A DNA stretch of 47,665 bases from Caldifarciminota bacterium. GTDB taxonomy: Bacteria > Hydrothermota > Hydrothermia > LBFQ01. Below, piece by piece: positions 15,033-23,735 of the stretch (within the stretch, counting starts at the first letter, position 1; each line of letters opens with the position of its first letter). A program made the translations under genes and the position numbers. The notes below the pieces were generated by a model. That model worked only from the letters and a program-made list of their open reading frames with translations. It made no database searches and was not told the DNA's origin. The stretch covers positions 1 to 47,665 of the forward strand of contig JALWZG010000072.1 of the NCBI GenBank assembly GCA_027002825.1. The letters are read 5' to 3'.

Positions 15033-16876
15033 GCTTCACCTCCTTTTCTTATCGGTTTGAAAATCCTGCTCGCCGGCAGGAAAAACTTCGTAAAGGATTC
15101 AACGAACTGCAAACGCACACCCTGAATGGTCGGATCCACTATCCCAAGCGTAAAGGCCAAGAGGTGGAAAGCCACCACCACGGTTATGGCGAAGAGGGGT
15201 ATGGGGATTATGTGGGCGAAGTGGTTGGCTATCTCCGCCAGAATGGCGGAGGCCAGACCCACCGCGGCCAGACGGGCGTAGGAGAGGACGTTTCCAAAGG
15301 CCGAGAAGATCTCTATCAGGCCGATCAAACCCTTTATGATCCCCCCCGTCATCCACTCCGCTACGAACACCAACAGCACTCCGATAACGGCGAACAGACC
15401 ACCGGTGATAGCGAGAGGTCCGGAGAGGTGTGAGACCCCTTCAAGCCAGGGCCTCTCTATACCCATGAAGGAGAGACCGAGCGGTAGGAGGAACAGTATC
15501 CCGAGGACGGCGAAGAACCTGCCCAACTCAAAAAGGGAGTGTTCAAGGTGTTTCAAAACCCAGTTGTTCCAGACACCTATGAGCATGCTGATGAGGATCT
15601 GGAAGAAGCCGAAACCTATGGCTATGAGGAGGAGGTCCATCCCGTGATGGGTCCTGTGGAACAGGGGTTCTATGAGTCCCACCTTTATACCCCAGTCCCC
15701 GAATATCTCGCCGAACAGGAGTCCGAAGAAGAGGGCCATTGCCGAGTTTATGAAGTAGACCATGGAGATGTTGTGGGCCGCCGATCCCGGCCGGGTTATG
15801 CGGGCGAGTGTCCAGAACAGGAACATACCCACCAAACCGTACCCGGCATCCCCGAGCATGAACCCGTAGTATATGGGGAAGAAGACGGCTATGATAATGG
15901 TGGGGTCAAACGTCCCGTAGACGGGGGGAACGTAAATGTCAAGCAGACTCTGAAACCACGAAAGGGGAGGGGAGTTCTTAAGGGCTACGGGAACGTTCTC
16001 GTACTCCTCTTCACTTGGACTCCCGTGGCGCACCACGGCGTTTGGATCCACCTTTCTGAGGCTCTCCTTGAACTCCTGCAACCTCTCCCTCGGTATCCAC
16101 CCCTTCAGGAACACCAGAAACCCACTGGTCGCAAGGTTTTTCTCCTTGAGCCTGAACAGGTCAAAGATGTACCTCGCCAGGAACTTCTGAGCGCCCAAGA
16201 ACCTCTCGTACCTATCCCTCAGCTGGGAGAGCGTCTCCCTTAACCCCTCCAACCTCCTCGGAATTCTCACGGAGACGGCCTCCCTGACCTCGGATAGATT
16301 TGAATATCCCTTCGGCGGTTTCACCAGGATAAACCCCTCACCCTCAAGCGTGGACTCCAAACGCTCCCTTTCACCCTCCGGAACTTCAACCGTTATCACG
16401 AACTTCTCCCCGACTATCCTCTCCGAGTAGGAGTACCCCTCCCTCTGGAGTATTCTGCTCAGGAGGGCCTTCGCACCCAGCTCGTTCCTGTTCAAGACCA
16501 CCCCTACCTCTCCACCCTTCAGCACCTCGCTCAGCTCCAGATAATCGCGCAACCTCTTCATCTCCTCTTCAAGGGACGTTATCTCCCTTTGCACCTGCAG
16601 GATTTCGTTCCTAACCCTGAGGACACCCTCGTGATCCATCTCACCCTCAGAGGGGAACTCCTTAATCTCCCCCACATAGGATTCAACCTCCCCTATGAGG
16701 CCCAGGATCCTCCTCGCCTTTCTCCTCTCCTCCTCTTCCTCCTCCGTCAGATCGAACCTATGCTCGCCCGTGTACTCCTCGGGGTGCAGGAAACCCCATT
16801 CCATAAGCGTGTCCAACAGGTGCCTCCACTTCCTCTTTGGCACGGCCACTTCCACCTTCAGCATCGGAACGTGCAT
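15029..16876 (-). CDS. atpI: V/A-type ATP synthase subunit I
   Basis: Subunit I (eukaryotic a) is the membrane stator that forms the ion half-channels against the K ring. The 615-aa protein has a soluble coiled-coil N-terminal half (about 1-310) and a C-terminal half with about seven membrane helices. The conserved helix SYARLAAVGLASA contains the essential Arg. It begins the I-K-E-MoxR unit. TATAAT ends 9 nt before the ATG, so the mRNA is probably leaderless; a second in-frame ATG 12 nt later is an alternative start. Confidence 0.93.
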   Translation of the reverse strand: MHVPMLKVEVAVPKRKWRHLLDTLMEWGFLHPEEYTGEHRFDLTEEEEEERRKARRILGLIGEVESYVGEIKEFPSEGEMDHEGVLRVRNEILQVQREITSLEEEMKRLRDYLELSEVLKGGEVGVVLNRNELGAKALLSRILQREGYSYSERIVGEKFVITVEVPEGERERLESTLEGEGFILVKPPKGYSNLSEVREAVSVRIPRRLEGLRETLSQLRDRYERFLGAQKFLARYIFDLFRLKEKNLATSGFLVFLKGWIPRERLQEFKESLRKVDPNAVVRHGSPSEEEYENVPVALKNSPPLSWFQSLLDIYVPPVYGTFDPTIIIAVFFPIYYGFMLGDAGYGLVGMFLFWTLARITRPGSAAHNISMVYFINSAMALFFGLLFGEIFGDWGIKVGLIEPLFHRTHHGMDLLLIAIGFGFFQILISMLIGVWNNWVLKHLEHSLFELGRFFAVLGILFLLPLGLSFMGIERPWLEGVSHLSGPLAITGGLFAVIGVLLVFVAEWMTGGIIKGLIGLIEIFSAFGNVLSYARLAAVGLASAILAEIANHFAHIIPIPLFAITVVVAFHLLAFTLGIVDPTIQGVRLQFVESFTKFFLPASRIFKPIRKGGEA

Positions 16877-16885
16877 GAAGCGGGT

Positions 16886-16891
16886 ATTATA
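16886..16891 (-). promoter_or_regulatory. Leaderless -10 box of the V-ATPase I-K-E unit
   Basis: TATAAT on the minus strand preceded by TTTTCCCCAG, nearly identical to the rpsO promoter. It ends 9 nt before the atpI ATG at 16876. Confidence 0.7.
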
Positions 16892-16912
16892 CTGGGGAAA
16901 ACACGCGGCCGT

Positions 16913-18580
16913 TCACTTCACATAGGTCTGGACGTGATGCCCGTATATGTTCAGTTCCGCCACTAGCTCCCCGAAATCCTCAAAGCCCTTGGAGTTTTGG
17001 ATCTCCTGGGCGGAGACCACCGTGGTTATCCTCCTTCCTCCGTAATCCGAAGAGAACACCCTGTAGGGTTCCTCCTCGGACTTGACCGCTCCTTCTAGAA
17101 ACATCTCAACCGATGAGAAGGTGTGGGTGATGAGTGGTGAGAGCTCCTCCGCGCTCTTCAGTATCCTCCACTCGTCCTTTATAGAGTAGAAGATCGTGTG
17201 TATGATCTTCCGGGGGACGTGTTCCCCTACCATCTCGTAGAGTTTGGAGAGCTTCTCGTAGTTTGTCTTTCGCAGGGTCTCGTCAAAGTCCCTAACCTTT
17301 CCGTAAAGGCGTTCAATCGCCCTCTTTATCCTGTCATGCACCTGAAGGTGGTTTTCCGAGCTGAAGGTGATCCTCATGAGGTACGCACCCTCCAAAGATG
17401 CGGGTTTAACATCCACCGACGCGATGATACCCTCTCCCCTCAAGAGGTTTTTGACCTTCTCCCGCATCTCCCCCGGGGGTATTCCCATAGAGGGCCCAAC
17501 CACGGAGGTTTTGAAAATATCGCCTCCGACGTAAAGCGTGAGCAGTTGCGGTACACCCGATGTGCGGTACTCCCTGATCAGCCTTTCGTTCACCATCCTG
17601 CCTATTATCTCGTCGCCGGGGGCCACCGCGGGGGAGGGCTTCCTTCCGAGGAGTTTCTTTATCTGATCCGTGAGGAGGATGGCGGTTATCCTTGTGGGAC
17701 GTGCGATCTCCACCCTTACAACCGATATGCTTCCCGGCAGTATGAACTCCTTTCTGTAGGATTCAACTATCTCGTTCTCATGAAGGACCTGCAGGACCTT
17801 GCTCAGGTCCACGTGTTCGGATCTACCGACAACGGTGAAACCTCCCATCTCCACGTCCCGCTTTTCCTCAGGTCCCACCTTGAACTCGTGGTAATACACG
17901 TATATCTTTCCTGGGTTTTTCAAAGCCTTCTCGGACAACCTGACCTGGTTGATCACTATGTCGGCCAGGGTTTTGCTGTCCCTCTCGGAGAGGTAGGCTA
18001 TGGTGCGGGATCTTATGAACTTTATGAGTTCCCCGTCCTCCCCCAGTATCTTCTCCATCTCCTCGTCCGAGAGCTCACCCCTGCTGTGCCTCTCCTCTAT
18101 CTCCTTCACCACCCTCTGGAATATCTTGAGTTTGCCCTGCTCCTCCCCCAGAATAGTCCTTATCTCCAGACCGCCCTTTGCCACCACCCTAAGCAGGGAT
18201 ATCATCTCGTCCCTGTCCCTCATCAGCCTGTCCAGCTCCACTTCGTCTATGTCCGCTATCTTCATGATGACAACGGAGTGGGGGGTTTCGGGTACTTGTG
18301 TGCCGAAGACGAGGGAGAGGTTGTACCCCTTTTCGTGGATCACGGCCAGGGAGGCATCGGACAACCCCGGCCAATCCTTCGCGACCACTATAAAGTAGTA
18401 CTCACCGTTATCCTCAACAACCCTGGCCTGTGGGGCTCCTCTGTCCTCAAGGTCAAGGATCATATCATAGCACTCCCGAACTATCCGCTCGGAAAACCTG
18501 ACGCTCAGAACCTTAGGCAGGACGCCTTTCAGCTCCTCCCTCAGGGAAGGGTAAAGTTGAGCAGATCCTTTTGCAACCAT
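16913..18580 (-). CDS. Unrecognised 555-aa soluble protein
   Basis: I do not recognise this protein. It is long, charged and apparently soluble, with no signal peptide or membrane segment. An early stretch (about 60-100: YYFIVVAKDWPGLSDASLAV followed by an HEKGYN turn) has the shape of an ACT-type ligand-binding domain, and a middle helical, acidic stretch (about 140-200) follows. The C-terminal third has further alternating strand and helix pattern. The resemblance to ACT domains is weak. The start is uncertain: ATG 18580 overlaps the lipoprotein gene by 40 nt, and a CTG that overlaps its stop as CTGA (18542-18544) would avoid the overlap. It lies between a lipoprotein and the V-ATPase unit. 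Confidence 0.75.
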   Translation of the reverse strand: MVAKGSAQLYPSLREELKGVLPKVLSVRFSERIVRECYDMILDLEDRGAPQARVVEDNGEYYFIVVAKDWPGLSDASLAVIHEKGYNLSLVFGTQVPETPHSVVIMKIADIDEVELDRLMRDRDEMISLLRVVAKGGLEIRTILGEEQGKLKIFQRVVKEIEERHSRGELSDEEMEKILGEDGELIKFIRSRTIAYLSERDSKTLADIVINQVRLSEKALKNPGKIYVYYHEFKVGPEEKRDVEMGGFTVVGRSEHVDLSKVLQVLHENEIVESYRKEFILPGSISVVRVEIARPTRITAILLTDQIKKLLGRKPSPAVAPGDEIIGRMVNERLIREYRTSGVPQLLTLYVGGDIFKTSVVGPSMGIPPGEMREKVKNLLRGEGIIASVDVKPASLEGAYLMRITFSSENHLQVHDRIKRAIERLYGKVRDFDETLRKTNYEKLSKLYEMVGEHVPRKIIHTIFYSIKDEWRILKSAEELSPLITHTFSSVEMFLEGAVKSEEEPYRVFSSDYGGRRITTVVSAQEIQNSKGFEDFGELVAELNIYGHHVQTYVK

Positions 18581-19332
18581 TTTGTCATGGTCGTATCTTT
18601 TGGATCCCTCTCTATGCGCTTCACCACACCCGTGTAGGGTGTCCACCAGTAATGGGAGCTGAGGTAAACGCTCCCCGCGCCGCCCACAAGCTCAAGGACT
18701 ATGGTGTAAACGACCTCCTGAGAGCATACCGGTTGGGAGTTGACCTCCAGTGTGGTCGTATCCTTTACGACGGCTATGAGCCTGTACCTTATGGTGTCGG
18801 CCGCCGTATCCCCTATGTAGTCCGCCGGTGGTAGTGTGTCCCAATCCGTACTCACGCTATCACCGCTCTTCAGGGGATACCAGGCGAAGGGGGCCTCTAT
18901 CCTCAGCAGGACGGTATCCGTGATCAGCTTTATGGTCCTGTTTATCCTCATGTAAAGGGTGTCGTTCTGTAGGAAGACGTAAACCGTGTCCTCCTGACCG
19001 TCGTAAGGACCACCGGAGTAGTAGGTCACCCACGTGCTGTCGTCAACCATCCTGACGTCCTCGGACCACGTGTTCCCCGTGGGAGAGGTTATGCTGTCCT
19101 TGGACGTGTCCCGACCCGTCCCCTCTATCACGTTGTAGGTCCAGAGGGCGTTTACGACAAGGGGAAAATACCCCGCACGTCCCGTATCCGGACACGATAT
19201 GACGGAGACCGTGCTGTCCGAATCCGTAGCGGATGTGCAGAGGGGGGATTCGGGGTAATCGCTACAGAAATCCTTGTCGCACCCCAAAAGGGCGCTTACG
19301 GCCAAAAAACCCAAAAGAAGACGTTTTAACAT
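18541..19332 (-). CDS. Predicted lipoprotein, unknown function
   Basis: A 263-aa protein with a standard lipoprotein signal: basic n-region MLKR, a hydrophobic core and lipobox SALLGC with lipidated Cys18. The mature part is rich in Asp, Thr and Ser and in beta-strand pattern, with few Lys, like surface proteins of unknown function in FCB bacteria. A segment YFPLVVNALWTYNV (about 55-68) resembles the start of a lipoprotein domain often seen near such signals. It is the only clear classical lipoprotein in the window. TATAAT ends 9 nt upstream of the ATG. Confidence 0.85.
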   Translation of the reverse strand: MLKRLLLGFLAVSALLGCDKDFCSDYPESPLCTSATDSDSTVSVISCPDTGRAGYFPLVVNALWTYNVIEGTGRDTSKDSITSPTGNTWSEDVRMVDDSTWVTYYSGGPYDGQEDTVYVFLQNDTLYMRINRTIKLITDTVLLRIEAPFAWYPLKSGDSVSTDWDTLPPADYIGDTAADTIRYRLIAVVKDTTTLEVNSQPVCSQEVVYTIVLELVGGAGSVYLSSHYWWTPYTGVVKRIERDPKDTTMTKWLQKDLLNFTLP

Positions 19333-19341
19333 CCAACGTTT

Positions 19342-19347
19342 ATTATA
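19342..19347 (-). promoter_or_regulatory. Leaderless -10 box of the lipoprotein gene, overlapping the cca stop
   Basis: TATAAT on the minus strand, 9 nt before the ATG at 19332. The TAA at 19343-19345 inside this box is the stop codon of cca. Confidence 0.65.
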
Positions 19348-20734
19348 AGGGGGATTCCTCTCCCCTTTTGTACCTCTCGACCAGGTCCTTCAGGACCTCA
19401 AGTGCTTCCTCCCGTGTTCTCACCTTACCCTCCGCCCTCAACTCCTCTATCTCGTTCAAGATCCTCTTGTAAACCGGACCGGGTGGTAGTCCCATGGCCT
19501 TGATATCGTGGCCGGTCACCAACCTCGGAGGTCTGTTGGCCTCCGCCTCAAGGTCCCTCAGCAACCTCTCCAACTTCCTCGCCAGTCTCAGCTGACCCGC
19601 AACCCCTTCCGCCCTCAGGGGTGTGGCAAGGGCGTCGGCGTAGGCCAGCAGTATGATGGGAAAGGCCCATTCCCCCGTCCTCCTGTGAAACCTGAAAAGC
19701 GCCCTCCTGGTCACGTCCGGTGTGGCGAGGAGATGGGGGTGCATATGCTCCGCTATGATCAGGGCGACGGTGTCCGTGAGGTCCTTGCTCATCCTGAGCC
19801 TGCGACCTATTCTCCTGAAGATCTTTGAACCTATGTAATCATGGCCGTGGAAGGAGATCTCGCCGTTTTCGTCCATTCTGTACGTGGCCGGCTTTCCGAC
19901 ATCGTGGAACATGGTTCCGAGGACGAGGGCAAACCTCCCCTCCGCCCTCTTCAGGACGTCCAACCTGTGAAGGTAATACGTGAAAGGTCCGTCCTCCAGG
20001 GTGTTCAGGGCGACGTTCAACCTCCTCAAGGCCAAAAGGGTGTGCGACCAAACGTCCGTTTCAAGGCCTTTAAGGGGCCTCCTCAGATCCTCAAGCTCCG
20101 GAAATATGTAAAAGAGGAGGTGCGTCTCCGCCATGGCGGAAACGGCCCCGTAGAAGTTCTCCGAGGAGAGTATGAGCCGCAGCTCGTAGACTATACGCTC
20201 AGGGGATACCCCATCTATCAGGCTGCTGTTCTCCCTTACGGCGAAGAGGGTGCGATGCTCCACCTTGAAGTTGAGGGTTGAGGCGAACCTGAAGACCCTG
20301 AGCATCCTGAGGGGGTCCTCTTTCAAATTCCTCTCGGATGTCATCCGGACAACCCCACCTTTTATGTCCTCAACACCGCAGAAGGGGTCTATGATCCTCC
20401 AGTCGGACAGGGAGACGGCTATGGAGTTGATGGTCAGGTCCCTCTTCATGAGGTCGTCGTATATGCTCCCGTCTATGCGTGTAAAGTCTATCTGCTCTCC
20501 GTCTATTACGACCCTGTATATCCCGAACTCCTCACCAAGGGGTACAAACACCCCCCCCATGTGTCGGGCCATAAGGCGGGCGACTTCCTCGGGTTGCCAG
20601 ACGGCGAAGTCCCAATCCTTTGGGACCTTTCCCATGAGGAGATCCCTTACACTTCCACCCACCAAAAACGCGTCGGCCGGAACCCACTGAAACCACGGTT
20701 TTGAGGAGAGGAGACCCTTTATCACCTCAACCAT
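19343..20734 (-). CDS. cca: CCA tRNA nucleotidyltransferase with HD domain
   Basis: A 463-aa class II nucleotidyltransferase that adds or repairs the 3' CCA of tRNAs. The catalytic head has the GG-x-VRD motif in LVGGSVRDLLMG and the metal-binding Asp pair in KDWDFAVW (about 40-46), then RRDLTINSIA. A C-terminal HD-type phosphohydrolase domain (FHDVGKPATY, later AEHMHPHL) follows. It matters here because neither tRNA in this window encodes CCA. The ATG overlaps the FG-GAP gene by 13 nt. Confidence 0.92.
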   Translation of the reverse strand: MVEVIKGLLSSKPWFQWVPADAFLVGGSVRDLLMGKVPKDWDFAVWQPEEVARLMARHMGGVFVPLGEEFGIYRVVIDGEQIDFTRIDGSIYDDLMKRDLTINSIAVSLSDWRIIDPFCGVEDIKGGVVRMTSERNLKEDPLRMLRVFRFASTLNFKVEHRTLFAVRENSSLIDGVSPERIVYELRLILSSENFYGAVSAMAETHLLFYIFPELEDLRRPLKGLETDVWSHTLLALRRLNVALNTLEDGPFTYYLHRLDVLKRAEGRFALVLGTMFHDVGKPATYRMDENGEISFHGHDYIGSKIFRRIGRRLRMSKDLTDTVALIIAEHMHPHLLATPDVTRRALFRFHRRTGEWAFPIILLAYADALATPLRAEGVAGQLRLARKLERLLRDLEAEANRPPRLVTGHDIKAMGLPPGPVYKRILNEIEELRAEGKVRTREEALEVLKDLVERYKRGEESPL

Positions 20735-21960
20735 ATGAACCTTTCGCTGTAAAAGATGCCGTTTATCCTGACACGGACGAAGTACACCCCTCTGTGGGCG
20801 ACCTTTCCGTCCGAGGTCCTACCATCCCAGAAAACCTTAAAGGCCCCCCTACGGAAACCCGAATACACCGTCCTCACAACCTTGCCCGTGAAGTTGAGGA
20901 TCTCCACTTCAACCCTTGAAGGCCGGTCCAGCTTGACGTATATCTCAACCCCGTCCCCCCTGTAGGAGACGGATATGGGTTTTTCGCTCAGTATGTACCC
21001 GGCGAGGTCGTACCCGTCCGTCCCGGATATCTGGAGCGTGAACTCCCTTCCGCCGTAGATCACCGTGTAGCTTCCCTCCTTCACGGGGAACACACCTTCA
21101 ACCGTGGAATTCATAAGGTTTAACGCGGTGACGTACACCGAGGACGAACCCGATTTCAGGATGTAGGGGGAGGAGAACTTTATAAACGGTCGGTTTATGG
21201 GGAAAAGGTTCAGGTTTCTGCGGCCGTAGACGGCGAAAAGCGAGTTGTTGAAGGCGGCAAGTCCCACCGCCCTGCTCTCCCCGTGGGCTACGCCGTTTAT
21301 GTAAAGCACCTCGTTGGCGATCTTGAGCTCCACGTCGGCCACGACCGTCCTCGGATAATACGAGGATTTGAAATCAACGTGCGGTTTCCCACCCCCGAAG
21401 CTTATAGCGCCGTACTCCGTATAAACCCTTTCATCCCCGCATACGACGAAGGATGAACCGAAAGATAAGGTGTCCACGGCTTCGGGTGATATGATGAGGG
21501 TTGAAACGTCGGATACGGCCAGAAGCCTCTCCTCTCCCCCTACACCGCATACGGTCAGGTCGCGCGCGCCCTCCAAGACGAGGGAGAGATTCCCATCCCT
21601 CAGGACAAACATGCCCTCGCGGGAGAGGAGGTAGATCCCACCGTTAAAGGCGTAGGCTTTGGAGTAGTCTCCGGTTATCTCCTTCTGTTCAACCTCCCAC
21701 GTATGAACGTTGAAAACGACCACGGGGGAAACCAGGTCCTCAAGCGTCAGCAGAAGGTGGCCTTCGGAATGGGTTGATATGTGAAGGACGGGCGCTTTGA
21801 CCGACTTAACCTCTTCCGGTCGGGACCCCTTACCCATGCGATAAAGTCCTTTGGAGGTTCCGAGGAATATCTCGCTTTCCCCGTCCCCGTTCGCGTCCAC
21901 GGAGGCTATGGCGTTTATTTCACCTATCTCCCAACTTGAGAGGATGAAAAACGCGAGCAT
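20722..21960 (-). CDS. Secreted FG-GAP-like protein with FlgD-like C-terminal module
   Basis: A 412-aa protein. Near the N-terminus is one FG-GAP/VCBS-like calcium loop (ASVDANGDGESEIFLG, about 19-34). The middle consists of beta-propeller-like strands. The C-terminal 75 residues form a FlgD-like Ig module (VEVEILNFTGKVVRTVYSG, WDGRTSDGKVAHRGVYFVRV) ending FIWLR, as in type IX-like sorting domains. The protein is probably surface-exposed or secreted. The leader is the short MLAFFILSSWE. ATG follows the TPR gene stop by 1 nt (TGAAATG). It is cotranscribed with the TPR protein and cca. Confidence 0.75.
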   Translation of the reverse strand: MLAFFILSSWEIGEINAIASVDANGDGESEIFLGTSKGLYRMGKGSRPEEVKSVKAPVLHISTHSEGHLLLTLEDLVSPVVVFNVHTWEVEQKEITGDYSKAYAFNGGIYLLSREGMFVLRDGNLSLVLEGARDLTVCGVGGEERLLAVSDVSTLIISPEAVDTLSFGSSFVVCGDERVYTEYGAISFGGGKPHVDFKSSYYPRTVVADVELKIANEVLYINGVAHGESRAVGLAAFNNSLFAVYGRRNLNLFPINRPFIKFSSPYILKSGSSSVYVTALNLMNSTVEGVFPVKEGSYTVIYGGREFTLQISGTDGYDLAGYILSEKPISVSYRGDGVEIYVKLDRPSRVEVEILNFTGKVVRTVYSGFRRGAFKVFWDGRTSDGKVAHRGVYFVRVRINGIFYSERFIWLR

Positions 21961-21961
21961 T

Positions 21962-23719
21962 TCACTTCAGCTGTTGGACGAACTGCTCCATCTGGCTCGC
22001 CTCTTTGCCCTTACCCGCCGCCCTGTACAGCTTGGCGGCGTTCTGGAAGGCGGTTATGGCGTTGGCCTTGGCGGTCTCGTCCCCGGCCTCGTACTTCTTG
22101 TAGTAGGAGAAGCCGAGGAACTTGTAGGCGTCGGCGAGCTTGTCGGATCTGGTATAGGTCTGGACGAACCGTGTGAGGTAGGTGATGGCGTTGTCGTAGT
22201 CCTTCTTGGCGAAGTGGGCCAGGGCGAGGAGGTAGAGGGCGTTCTCGGCGTCCTCACCGTTGGGGTACTTCTGGACGTACTCCGAGAAGTGCTGTATGGC
22301 CTTGTCGTACTCCTTCATCTGGTAGGCGATGTAGCCGGCGTTGAAGGTGGCCTTGGGGGTGTACTGGCTGTTGGGGAAGAGCCTGACGAACTCCTCAAAG
22401 AGCTTAAGGGCCTTGGGGTAGGCCCCCTGTTTGTAGGCGGCGAGGGCCTTGTTGAAGACGGCCTCCGCCCCCACCTCGGATTTCACGTACTGGGCCACCT
22501 CCGGCTTTTCCGCTATGAGGGCCTGGAGGAGTTTCTTCACCTTCTCGGCGTCCTTGTGGCCGGGGTACTCCCGTAGGAACTGGTCCCAAACTTCGGCCGC
22601 CCTCCTGTAGTCCTTCAGCCTGTAATACACCTTACCGAGGAGTTCAAGGACGGCCGGCCTGTCCTCACCCTCAGGGTACCTCTTCAGGTAGTACTCCAGC
22701 TTTTCCTTTGCCTTCTCGTAGCTGCCGGCCTGATAGAGGAGCTGGCCGAGGTAGGCGACCAACTTGGCGGATCTGGGGTCGTCGGGGAAGAACTGGATGA
22801 ACCTCTCAAACCTCTGCTGGGCCTTGGTCATCTGGCCGCTCTCGTAGGCCTTCATACCGGGTTTGTAGAAGAGGATCTCACCCACGAGGGGGTTGCTGAC
22901 CTTCACGTTGGGCGCGAGGGCTATGTTGTCTCCGTACTTCTTCTCAACATATGCGAGGGAGGCGAGAATGGTGTCCTTCAAAAAGGGATAGCCCGCCAGG
23001 GCCTTCTCGTACTGCTGGATAGCCTTGGGATAATCCCCGTACTCGGCGTACCACTCGGCGAGTATGATCTCAAACCTCGGTTTCCGTGGGTGTCCCCTCT
23101 CTATGAGCTTTTTCAGCTCCGTTATGGCCTTGAAGAGCTCTCCCTTCTTCCTGTAGGCGAAAACCTTTAGCACGGCAGCCTCGTTCGCCTTTTTGGTGTT
23201 GGGAAACTTCTTCTGCAGGAGATCCACGTAGCGCACAACCTTATCGTAGGAGCCGTTCATGTAGGCGGAGAGGGCGGCAAAGTAAAGGGCGTCCCTGTAC
23301 ACGTCCTCGTATTCCGGGTAGCGGGTTAAGGCGCTGAAGTACCTCTGGGCCTTCAGGTACTTGCCCTTGTTGTAGTACGCGATCCCCAAACCCATGTATA
23401 CGGGTATTATGAAGGGTTTTCTGCCACCGCTCAGTATCTCGGCCTTTTTCAAGGTGTCTATGGCCTCGCTGTACCTTCCGAGATGGATCAGGGTCCATCC
23501 GTTCCCGATGAAGCCGGCCAACCGCTTCCCCATCGCCTCCGTGTTGTTTATGAGGTCCTCGTACATTCCCTTCGCCCTCTCGTAGTTTCCGGAGTAGTAC
23601 AGCCTTTCGGCCTGTGCGACGAGCGATCCGTACTTGCTGGCAAAGAGATCGGGCAGGGGCTTTTTGTATCCTGTTATCTTGGTAGGTATGAGCGACGACA
23701 CCAAAAAGATGCTCAACAT
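21962..23719 (-). CDS. TPR-repeat envelope protein
   Basis: A 585-aa protein made almost entirely of tetratricopeptide repeats (about 34 residues each, with motifs such as YDKAIQHFSEYVQKYP and YRRAAEVWDQFLREYPG), similar to BamD/YbgF-like periplasmic scaffolds. TPRs bind other proteins; the partner is not evident. The start is ATG 23719, chosen because TAGAAT ends 10 nt upstream and because the longer frame from 23797 runs back into mtaB with unrelated sequence. From this start the leader is MLSIFLVSSL, short and without Lys/Arg. Repeats near the C-terminus are more alike in sequence than those at the start, suggesting recent repeat gain. Confidence 0.88.
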   Translation of the reverse strand: MLSIFLVSSLIPTKITGYKKPLPDLFASKYGSLVAQAERLYYSGNYERAKGMYEDLINNTEAMGKRLAGFIGNGWTLIHLGRYSEAIDTLKKAEILSGGRKPFIIPVYMGLGIAYYNKGKYLKAQRYFSALTRYPEYEDVYRDALYFAALSAYMNGSYDKVVRYVDLLQKKFPNTKKANEAAVLKVFAYRKKGELFKAITELKKLIERGHPRKPRFEIILAEWYAEYGDYPKAIQQYEKALAGYPFLKDTILASLAYVEKKYGDNIALAPNVKVSNPLVGEILFYKPGMKAYESGQMTKAQQRFERFIQFFPDDPRSAKLVAYLGQLLYQAGSYEKAKEKLEYYLKRYPEGEDRPAVLELLGKVYYRLKDYRRAAEVWDQFLREYPGHKDAEKVKKLLQALIAEKPEVAQYVKSEVGAEAVFNKALAAYKQGAYPKALKLFEEFVRLFPNSQYTPKATFNAGYIAYQMKEYDKAIQHFSEYVQKYPNGEDAENALYLLALAHFAKKDYDNAITYLTRFVQTYTRSDKLADAYKFLGFSYYKKYEAGDETAKANAITAFQNAAKLYRAAGKGKEASQMEQFVQQLK

Positions 23720-23729
23720 ACCACTTTCA

Positions 23730-23735
23730 ATTCTA
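23730..23735 (-). promoter_or_regulatory. Leaderless -10 box of the TPR gene, overlapping the mtaB stop
   Basis: TAGAAT on the minus strand, preceded by GTTTCACCCT and ending 10 nt before ATG 23719. The TAG (23733-23735) is the stop codon of mtaB. Confidence 0.65.
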
